A DNA stretch of 7,200 bases from Alphaproteobacteria bacterium (GTDB taxonomy: Bacteria > Pseudomonadota > Alphaproteobacteria > Rhodospirillales > Rhodospirillaceae), in contig QKGW01000447.1 in assembly GCA_003250275.1 (NCBI GenBank), positions 1-7,200 of the forward strand, given 5' to 3'. The position numbers were made by a program, and so were the translations under genes. A model generated the notes under the pieces. The model did not search any database. It had not been told where the DNA came from and saw only the letters and a program-made list of their open reading frames with translations. Of the stretch, positions 1-5,855 are shown piece by piece (the stretch's first letter is position 1; every line of letters starts with the position of its first letter).

Positions 1-1041
1 GAGATCCAGCGCGAGCAGAAGATGGCGGTGCTGTTCATCACCCACGATTTCGGCGTGGTCGCCGAGATCGCCGACCGCGTCGCGGTGATGCGCCACGGCC
101 GCATCGTCGAGATCGGCGCGGCGGATCAGGTGCTCAACCGCCCGAGCCACCCCTACACCCAGGCGCTGATCGGCTCGCTGCCGCAGGGCCGCTCGCCCGA
201 CAAGCCCGACTTCGCACCCGCGGGCGAGCCGCTGCTCGCGGCGGCGGACGTGCACAAGGTCTACCACATCGCCGGAACCCGCGTCGGCGGGCGGCGCACC
301 CTCGTCGTCTCCGACCACATCGACCTCACCATCCACCCCGGCGAAACCGTCGGGCTGGTCGGCGAAAGCGGCTCCGGCAAGTCGACCCTGGCGCGCACCA
401 TCGTCGGCCTGGTGAAACCCGACGGCGGCCGCATCGACTTCGGGGGCGCCGATCTCCTCGCCCTCGACCGCAAGGGCTTCCGCCCGTTCCGCCGCCACGT
501 GCAGATGGTCTTTCAGGACCCCTACGCCTCGCTCAACCCGCGCCACACCGTCGGCGACATCATCTCCCAGGGGCCGGTCGCCTACGGCACGCCGCGCGCC
601 GAGGCGCTGGCGCGCGCGGGCGAACTCCTGCGCCTCGTCGGCCTCGACGAAAGCGCCGCCGCCCGCTATCCGCACGAGTTCTCGGGCGGGCAGCGCCAGC
701 GCATCTCGATCGCCCGCGCGCTCGCGATGGAGCCGAAGCTCCTGATCGCCGACGAGCCGGTCTCGGCGCTCGACGCCTCGGTGCAGGCGCAGGTGCTCGA
801 ACTCCTCGACGAGATCAAGACCCGCCTCGGCCTCGCGATGCTGTTCATCACCCACGACCTGCGCATCGCCTCGGAAATCTGCGACACCGTCGGAGTGATG
901 AAGCTCGGCAAGCTGGTCGAGCTCGGCCCGGCGGCGGAGGTCTTCGGCAACCCCAAGCACCCCTACACCCGCTCGCTCATCGACGCGATTCCGGGCCAGG
1001 GCTGGACTCCCCCCGCCTATCGCGAAGCCGGAGGTTCATGA
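1..1041 (+). CDS. Tandem ABC transporter ATP-binding protein, oligopeptide/dipeptide type, 5'-truncated by the window
   Basis: Cytoplasmic ATPase subunit that would power a peptide/nickel-type (Dpp/Opp/Gsi) ABC importer. The frame is open from base 1, so the real start lies upstream; the first in-frame ATG (22) sits just before an H-loop and is not the start. In the 346 visible residues, the end of a first ATPase domain appears (FITHDF, His15), followed by the peptide-importer tail motif HPYTQALIGSLP. A complete second domain follows: Walker A GESGSGKS (121-128, Lys127), Q-loop Gln172 in VFQDPYASLNP, signature FSGGQ (227-231), Walker B LLIADE (247-252), H-loop His285, and a second HPYTRSLI tail. 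Two ATPase domains in one chain resemble GsiA or YejF and fused DppD-DppF proteins. Roughly the first half is missing. The stop overlaps the next gene. Permease and binding-protein genes are expected upstream. The family is certain; the substrate cannot be read from this subunit. Confidence 0.93.
   Translation, partial: EIQREQKMAVLFITHDFGVVAEIADRVAVMRHGRIVEIGAADQVLNRPSHPYTQALIGSLPQGRSPDKPDFAPAGEPLLAAADVHKVYHIAGTRVGGRRTLVVSDHIDLTIHPGETVGLVGESGSGKSTLARTIVGLVKPDGGRIDFGGADLLALDRKGFRPFRRHVQMVFQDPYASLNPRHTVGDIISQGPVAYGTPRAEALARAGELLRLVGLDESAAARYPHEFSGGQRQRISIARALAMEPKLLIADEPVSALDASVQAQVLELLDEIKTRLGLAMLFITHDLRIASEICDTVGVMKLGKLVELGPAAEVFGNPKHPYTRSLIDAIPGQGWTPPAYREAGGS
1030..1035 (+). promoter_or_regulatory. 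Ribosome binding site deciding the start of the ketopantoate-reductase-like gene
   Basis: GGAGGT lies inside the last codons of the ABC transporter gene. Two ATGs follow in the same frame, at 1038 and 1041. Spacing is 2 bases to the first and 5 to the second, so the second is the better start. The upstream stop TGA (1039-1041) shares its final A with the ATG at 1041, a layout typical of translational coupling. Confidence 0.7.
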
Positions 1042-2015
1042 TGCGCATCGCCATCGTCGGCGGCGGTTCGGTCGGCTGCCTGATCGCCGCCCGCCTCGCC
1101 GCGAACGCCGAAATTTCCCTGGTGGTGCGGCGCGCCGCGGCGGCGAAGGAAATCCGCCGCCACGGCATCCGCATGACCACCCCCGCCGGGCGCGAGGTGC
1201 GGGTGCCGGTCGCGGCGAGCGACGACCCGCTCGCCTTCGGCCCGCAGGATCTCGTGATCGTCTGCGTCAAGGCCTACGCGCTCAAGGGCGTGCTCCACGT
1301 GTTGCCGCAGTTGAGCGGGCCGGAAACCCGGATCATGCCGGTGATCAACGGGATTCCGTGGTGGTACCCGGCGGCGCAGCCCGCGCCGCTCGCGGGCCGG
1401 GTGCTCGCCTCGGTCGACCCCGACGGCCTCCTGAGCGCCGCGATCGACCCCGAACGCCTGATCGGCGCGGTCACCTACGTCGCGGTGGAGAGCCAGGGCG
1501 ACGGCGTGATCCGCCACGTCAACGACCAGCGCTTCGTCTTCGGCGACCCCGCCGGGCGCGAAACCCCGGAACTCGCCGGGATCACCGACCTCTTCGTGCG
1601 CTCGGGGTTCGCCGCGCGCGCGAGCGCCGACATCCGCTCGGAGATCTGGACCAAGCTGTGGGGCAACCTCGCCTTCAATCCCCTGAGCGTGCTCACCGGC
1701 GCACCGCTCACCACGATCTGCACCAACCCCGGCACGCGCGACGTGAGCGCGCGGATGATGGCGGAGGCGCGCGCGGTGGCCGAGCGCCTCGGCGTCACCT
1801 TCGGGATGAGCATCGACGAGCGCATCGCCACCTCGGCGGCGATCGGCGACTTCAAGACCTCGATGCTGCAGGACTACGAGGCGGGCCGCCGCCTCGAACT
1901 CGAAGCCATCGTCGGCGCGGCGATCGAACTCGCCGAACTGTTCGGCGTGCCGGTGCCGACGCTGCGCACCATCCTCGCTCTCACCGATCTCCGCGCCAAC
2001 AGCCGCGCGGCATGA
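1041..2015 (+). CDS. Ketopantoate reductase family (ApbA/PanE-like) NAD(P)H-dependent oxidoreductase
   Basis: Predicted soluble 324-residue dehydrogenase with an N-terminal Rossmann domain and a helical C-terminal domain. The nucleotide-binding loop is at the extreme N-terminus (IVGGGSVG, 5-12). Family landmarks follow: VCVKAY with Lys77, NGIPWWY with Asn103, and KLWGNLAFNPL with Lys205, Asn209 and Asn213. Near the end is TSMLQDYEAGR with Ser274, then Glu286 in RRLELEAI. These match by position the Lys, Asn, Ser and Glu that E. coli PanE uses for catalysis and substrate binding, so the enzyme looks active. It is slightly longer than E. coli PanE (about 303 residues). An ATG 3 bases upstream (1038) is an alternative start with worse ribosome-site spacing. 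PanE makes pantoate for vitamin B5, but members of this family in catabolic operons often reduce other 2-oxo acids. Given its neighbours, biosynthetic PanE activity is doubtful, so no symbol is assigned. The family call is strong and the substrate unknown. Confidence 0.88.
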   Translation: MRIAIVGGGSVGCLIAARLAANAEISLVVRRAAAAKEIRRHGIRMTTPAGREVRVPVAASDDPLAFGPQDLVIVCVKAYALKGVLHVLPQLSGPETRIMPVINGIPWWYPAAQPAPLAGRVLASVDPDGLLSAAIDPERLIGAVTYVAVESQGDGVIRHVNDQRFVFGDPAGRETPELAGITDLFVRSGFAARASADIRSEIWTKLWGNLAFNPLSVLTGAPLTTICTNPGTRDVSARMMAEARAVAERLGVTFGMSIDERIATSAAIGDFKTSMLQDYEAGRRLELEAIVGAAIELAELFGVPVPTLRTILALTDLRANSRAA

Positions 2016-2028
2016 AGGACGTCCGCCC

Positions 2029-3276
2029 ATGAGTACCCCGAAGGCCCACGGCATCGACGGCGACCGCCTGTGGAAATCCCTGATGGAGATGGCCGAGGTC
2101 GGCCCGATTCCGGGCGGCGGCAGCGGCCGCCTCGCGCTCACCGACCTCGACGCGGCGGGGCGCGCGCTGTTCTCGCGCTGGTGCGCGGACGCCGGGCTGA
2201 CCCTCGAAACCGACGCGATCGGCAACCTCTTCGCGCGGCGCGCGGGGGCGGACGAAAGCCTGCCGCCGGTGGTGATCGGCAGCCACCTCGATACCCAGCC
2301 CTCAGGCGGGCGCTTCGACGGCGTCTACGGCGTGCTTTCCGCCCTCGAAGTGGTGCGCAGCCTCAACGACGCGAACCTCCGCACCCGCCGCCCGATCGAG
2401 ATCGCGGTGTGGATGAACGAGGAAGGCGCGCGCTACTCGCCGCCGATGATGGGTTCGGGGGTGTTCACCGGGCGCTTCACCGCCGCCGAGGTGGAAAACG
2501 CGATCGCCCAGGACGGCGCGCGCCTCGGCGACGACCTCGACCGCCTCGGCTGGCGCGGCGCGCGCCCGGCCAGCCTCGCCGCGCACCCGATGGCGGCGTA
2601 TTTCGAAGCGCACATCGAGCAGGGGCCGGTGCTGGAAGCGGCGAACCTGGAGTTCGGCGTCGTCACCGGCGCGCGCGGCCAGCGCTGGTACGACGCGATC
2701 GTCACCGGGCGCGAGGCCCACGCCGGGCCGACGCCGATGCCGCTCCGCAAGGACGCGCTGGTGGCGGGCGCGAAGCTGGTGCTCGAAATCGAGAAGATCG
2801 GCGCGGCGCGCGGCGACGAAGCCTGCGCCACGGTCGGCATCCTCGACGTCGAACCGCATTCGCGCAACGTCATCCCCGGCGTCTGCCGGATGAGCGTCGA
2901 CCTGCGCCACCCCGAGACCGGCGAACTGATGGCGATGGAGGCCGACCTCCTCGCCGCCGCGCAGGCACTCACCGGCGACGGCGTCGCGGTCGAGATCCGC
3001 GATTTCTGGAGCTTCCCGGTGATCCGCTTCGACGACACCCTGGTCGGCCGGGTGCGCGACGCGGCGCGCGCGCGCGGCCTCGCGATGCGCGACATCGTTT
3101 CCGGCGCGGGCCACGACGCGGTCTACGTCTCGATGGTGGTGCCGACCGCGATGCTGTTCATCCCGTGCGTCGGCGGCATCAGTCACAACCCCGCGGAAGC
3201 GGTCGACCCGGCGCACGCCGCGACCGGCTGCGCGGTTCTGCGCGACGCGGTGCTCGCCACCGCCGAAGCGCTTTGA
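2029..3276 (+). CDS. M20-family Zn-dependent amidohydrolase (N-carbamoyl-amino-acid hydrolase / beta-ureidopropionase / allantoate amidohydrolase group)
   Basis: Predicted cytoplasmic di-metal hydrolase of 415 residues, a normal length for this group, whose members cleave N-carbamoyl or related amide bonds and release a free amine. The metal-site motifs are complete: SHLDTQPSGGRFDG supplies His86, Asp88 and bridging Asp97; WMNEEGARY supplies Glu131 (the likely base) and Glu132; EAHIEQGPVLE supplies His195; SHNPAE supplies His386. The EAHAGPTPM (229-237) and SRNVIPG (278-284) stretches match the dimerisation/lid domain and substrate-binding residues (His230, Asn280, Arg293). The HIEQGPVLE and GGRFDG signatures separate this group from ordinary M20 peptidases. 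It starts 13 bases after the reductase stop, with GAAGGA (2014-2019) as ribosome site. Carbamoyl-beta-alanine, carbamoyl-L-amino acids, allantoate and other N-acyl compounds are all possible substrates. No hydantoinase, dihydropyrimidinase or allantoinase gene is present here, so a pyrimidine or purine role is not supported by context. Confidence 0.88.
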   Translation: MSTPKAHGIDGDRLWKSLMEMAEVGPIPGGGSGRLALTDLDAAGRALFSRWCADAGLTLETDAIGNLFARRAGADESLPPVVIGSHLDTQPSGGRFDGVYGVLSALEVVRSLNDANLRTRRPIEIAVWMNEEGARYSPPMMGSGVFTGRFTAAEVENAIAQDGARLGDDLDRLGWRGARPASLAAHPMAAYFEAHIEQGPVLEAANLEFGVVTGARGQRWYDAIVTGREAHAGPTPMPLRKDALVAGAKLVLEIEKIGAARGDEACATVGILDVEPHSRNVIPGVCRMSVDLRHPETGELMAMEADLLAAAQALTGDGVAVEIRDFWSFPVIRFDDTLVGRVRDAARARGLAMRDIVSGAGHDAVYVSMVVPTAMLFIPCVGGISHNPAEAVDPAHAATGCAVLRDAVLATAEAL

Positions 3277-3299
3277 GAAACGGAGGACAGGGACGGACC

Positions 3300-4373
3300 A
3301 TGACGATCCGCGCGGTGCATCATCCCGACGTGGCGCTGCATCATCCGGAGGCATTCTTCAAGCGCGGGCAGATGGTGCCGATGCCCGAGCTGCCGCGCCG
3401 CGCGAGCGCGGCGGTGGAGCTGCTGACCGCGCGCGGCGCGGCGCTCGAACTCGCACCCGACTACGGCCCCGCGCCGCGTGGCGCGGTGCACACGCCGGAA
3501 CTCCTGCGCTATCTCGAAACCGCGCACGCGCGCTGGACTGCGCGCCCCGGCTTCTCCGACATCATCATCCCCAACGTGTTCCAGGGACCGGGCATGTCGG
3601 GCTATCCCACCGACATCCTCGGCCTAGCCGGCTACCACGCCTCCGATCTTTCCGCGCCGATCTGCGCCGGCACCTGGGCGGCGGTCGCCGCCGCCGCCAA
3701 TGTCGCGGTCCACGGCGCGCGCATCGTCGCCGAGACCGGCGAGGCGGTCTACGCCGCCTGCCGTCCGCCCGGGCATCACGCCAGCCGCGACCGCATCGGC
3801 GGCTTCTGCTTCCTCAACAACGCGGCGATCGCGGCGCAGGAGATGCTGCCGCTGCTCGCCGCCGAGGGCCGGCGGCCGCGCGTCGCGATCCTCGACGTCG
3901 ACGCCCACCACGGCAACGGCACCCAGGAGATCTTCTGGGAGCGCGAGGACGTCTACTTCGTCTCGCTGCACGCCGATCCGGCCGAGTTCTACCCCTACCT
4001 CGCGGGCTTCCGCGGCGAGGTCGGCGAGGGACGCGGGCGCGGCTTCACCCGCAATTACCCATTGCCGGTCGGCACCTCCGAGGTCGATTATCTCGACGCC
4101 CTCGCCGACGCCCTCGACCTCATCCACGCCTACGGCCCCTCCGCGCTCGTGGTCTCGCTCGGCTTCGACGCCTACGAGGGCGACCCCTACCAGGGCCTCA
4201 AGGTATCCACTCCCGGCTTCTCCCGCCTCGGCGGCATGATCGCGGCGCTCGGCGTGCCGACGCTGCTGGTGCAGGAAGGCGGCTACGCCATCGACGACCT
4301 CCAGGCCAACCTCGCGAGCTTCCTCGACGGTTTCGAGGGAACGACCATCAAAGGAAACGACAAGAATGCTTGA
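3300..4373 (+). CDS. Histone deacetylase superfamily protein, probable acetylpolyamine amidohydrolase
   Basis: Predicted 357-residue Zn-dependent deacetylase that would remove acetyl groups from N-acetylated polyamines (acetylputrescine, acetylcadaverine, acetylspermidine). The active site is complete: the His dyad in RPPGHHASR (His159, His160), zinc ligands Asp201 and His203 in LDVDAHHGNGTQ and Asp290 in SLGFDAYEGDP, and the transition-state Tyr329 in QEGGYA. The N-terminal part (HHPEAFFKRGQMVPMPELP) and the long loop with PGMSGYPTD and PICAGTW resemble bacterial acetylpolyamine amidohydrolases (Mycoplana AphA type, about 341 residues) more than acetoin-utilisation AcuC. The start ATG at 3300 follows AGGGA (3289-3293) with 6-base spacing, and a stronger GGAGGA (3282-3287) lies 12 bases away. 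The same frame is open back to 2070, but that part only shadows the M20 gene. The gene ends 8 bases inside gabD. Superfamily and catalytic competence are clear. The polyamine substrate is inferred from sequence style and from the gabD-gabT neighbours. Confidence 0.87.
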   Translation: MTIRAVHHPDVALHHPEAFFKRGQMVPMPELPRRASAAVELLTARGAALELAPDYGPAPRGAVHTPELLRYLETAHARWTARPGFSDIIIPNVFQGPGMSGYPTDILGLAGYHASDLSAPICAGTWAAVAAAANVAVHGARIVAETGEAVYAACRPPGHHASRDRIGGFCFLNNAAIAAQEMLPLLAAEGRRPRVAILDVDAHHGNGTQEIFWEREDVYFVSLHADPAEFYPYLAGFRGEVGEGRGRGFTRNYPLPVGTSEVDYLDALADALDLIHAYGPSALVVSLGFDAYEGDPYQGLKVSTPGFSRLGGMIAALGVPTLLVQEGGYAIDDLQANLASFLDGFEGTTIKGNDKNA

Positions 4374-5823
4374 ACTCAAGGACCCCGGCCTCCTCCGCGA
4401 CCGCGCCTACGTCGACGGCGCGTGGATCGCCGCCGACGCGGGCGGCAGCTTCCCGGTCGAGAACCCGGCGAACGGCGAAATCCTCGCCAACGTCGCCGAT
4501 TGCGGCGCCGCGGAAACCCGCCGCGCGATCGAGGCCGCCAACGCCGCGTGGCCGGCCTGGCGCGCCAAATCGGCGAAGGAACGCGCCGCGATCCTGCGCA
4601 AATGGTACGACCTGATCGTCGCCGCCGCCGACGACCTCGGCGCGCTGATGACCGCCGAGCAGGGCAAGGTGTTCGCCGAGGCGAAGGGCGAAGTGCTCGG
4701 CGGCGCGGCGTTCGTCGAGTGGTTCGCCGAGGAATGCCGCCGCGTCTACGGCGACACCATTCCCGCGCCGAGCGGCGACAAGCGCTTCCTCGCGATCAAG
4801 CAGCCGATCGGCGTGGTCGCGGCGATCACGCCGTGGAACTTCCCGTCCTCGATGATCACCCGCAAAGTCTCCCCGGCGCTCGCCGCCGGCTGCCCGGTGG
4901 TGATCAAGCCTGCCAAGGCGACGCCGCTCTCCGCGCTCGCGCTCGCGGTGCTGGCCGAGCGCGCGGGCATCCCGAAGGGCGTGCTCAACGTCATCGTCGG
5001 CTCGAAGTCCGGCCCGATCGGCGACGAACTCGCGACCAACCCGATCGTGCGCAAGCTCTCGTTCACCGGCTCGACCGAGGTCGGCAAGATCCTCCTCGCC
5101 AAGACCGCGGGCACGGTGAAGAAGGTGAGCATGGAGCTGGGCGGCAACGCGCCGTTCATCGTCTTCGACGACGCCGACCTCGACGCCGCGGTGGTCGGCG
5201 CGATCGCCTCGAAGTTCCGCAACTCCGGGCAGACCTGCGTGTGCGCCAACCGCATTCTCGTCCAGGCCGGGGTCTACGACGCCTTCGCCGCCAAGTTCAA
5301 GGCGGCGGTCGCGGCGCTCAAGGTCGGCGACGGCATGGGCGCGGGCGTGACCCAGGGCCCGATGATCGACGCCGCCGCGACCGAGAAGGTCGCCGAACTC
5401 GTCGCCGACGCGGTGGCGAAGGGCGGCGCGGTCGAGATCGGCGGCAAGCCGCACGCGCTCGGCCGCAGCTTCTACGAGCCGACGGTGATCTCGGGGGCGA
5501 CCCCGGCGATGCGCTTCACCCACGAGGAAATCTTCGGGCCGGTCGCGCCGCTCTACCGCTTCGACACCGAGGACGAGGCGATCGCCCTCGCCAACGACAC
5601 CAACTACGGCCTTGCCGCCTACTTCTACAGCCGCGACGTGGGGCGGATCTTCCGCGTCATGGAGGCGCTCGAATACGGCATGGTCGGCGTCAACGAAGGC
5701 CTGCTCGCCAACGAGGCGGTGCCCTTCGGCGGCATCAAGGAATCCGGACTGGGGCGCGAGGGCTCCAAGTACGGCATCGAGGACTTCCTCGAAATCAAGT
5801 ACGCCTGCCTCGGCGGCATCTGA
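4366..5823 (+). CDS. gabD: Succinate-semialdehyde dehydrogenase (NAD(P)+)
   Basis: Oxidises succinate semialdehyde to succinate, the last step of 4-aminobutyrate breakdown, in the cytoplasm. The 485-residue length matches E. coli GabD (482), and the sequence looks like GabD end to end, including TPWNFP, KLSFTGSTEVG and the C-terminal GREGSKYGIEDFLEIKY. Catalytic residues are present: oxyanion Asn158, general base Glu257 in MELGGNAPF, and nucleophile Cys291 in SGQTCVCANR. A second Cys (293) makes the CVC motif known from SSADH enzymes; in human SSADH the equivalent pair forms a redox switch. At the cofactor site KPAKATP (181-187) carries Lys184, where E. coli GabD has Ser and NAD-specific enzymes often have Glu, so NADP use is plausible but unproven. 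The start at 4366 follows AAGGA (4351-4355) with 10-base spacing and overlaps the deacetylase stop by 8 bases, suggesting coupling. A broader substrate range, such as glutarate semialdehyde, cannot be excluded. Confidence 0.93.
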   Translation: MLELKDPGLLRDRAYVDGAWIAADAGGSFPVENPANGEILANVADCGAAETRRAIEAANAAWPAWRAKSAKERAAILRKWYDLIVAAADDLGALMTAEQGKVFAEAKGEVLGGAAFVEWFAEECRRVYGDTIPAPSGDKRFLAIKQPIGVVAAITPWNFPSSMITRKVSPALAAGCPVVIKPAKATPLSALALAVLAERAGIPKGVLNVIVGSKSGPIGDELATNPIVRKLSFTGSTEVGKILLAKTAGTVKKVSMELGGNAPFIVFDDADLDAAVVGAIASKFRNSGQTCVCANRILVQAGVYDAFAAKFKAAVAALKVGDGMGAGVTQGPMIDAAATEKVAELVADAVAKGGAVEIGGKPHALGRSFYEPTVISGATPAMRFTHEEIFGPVAPLYRFDTEDEAIALANDTNYGLAAYFYSRDVGRIFRVMEALEYGMVGVNEGLLANEAVPFGGIKESGLGREGSKYGIEDFLEIKYACLGGI

Positions 5824-5836
5824 CCCGCCGGGCGTT

Positions 5837-5853
5837 CATCAGGAGCATCAGGA
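5837..5853 (+). promoter_or_regulatory. Duplicated CATCAGGA ribosome-site region before gabT
   Basis: The 32-base gabD-gabT gap contains CATCAGGA twice (5837-5844 and 5846-5853), separated by one G. The first copy gives AGGAG (5841-5845) 10 bases before the gabT ATG and is the likely ribosome site. The second copy is only 2 bases from the ATG, too close to serve well. No promoter-like -35/-10 pair is seen in the gap. Confidence 0.5.
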
Positions 5854-5855
5854 CC

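Noticed and set aside
1017..2225. Long reverse-strand open frame (402 codons) opposite the reductase and M20 genes
   Set aside because: Its product is rich in Arg, Ala, Gly, His and Asp with no recognisable motif, and it lies opposite two genes with complete catalytic signatures. Such frames arise from GC-rich third positions.
2070..3299. N-terminal extension of the deacetylase frame, which could suggest a 767-residue fusion protein
   Set aside because: The extension is Arg/Pro-rich, overlaps the M20 gene in another frame and has no domain. A ribosome site and ATG at 3300 give a deacetylase of normal family length.
3300..4373. Acetoin utilisation protein AcuC or a chromatin-type histone deacetylase
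   Set aside because: The PGMSGYPTD/PICAGTW loop and the N-terminal region look like acetylpolyamine amidohydrolases, and there are no acetoin genes nearby. Not fully excluded without a tree.
4348..5523. Long reverse-strand open frame (391 codons) opposite gabD
   Set aside because: Low-complexity Arg/Ala/Gly/His composition with no domain. It is a shadow of gabD, whose sense product matches its family end to end.
4422..5855. N-terminal extension of the gabT frame giving a 906-residue product
   Set aside because: It is the shadow frame of gabD. The GabT family start fits the ATG at 5856 with AGGAG upstream.
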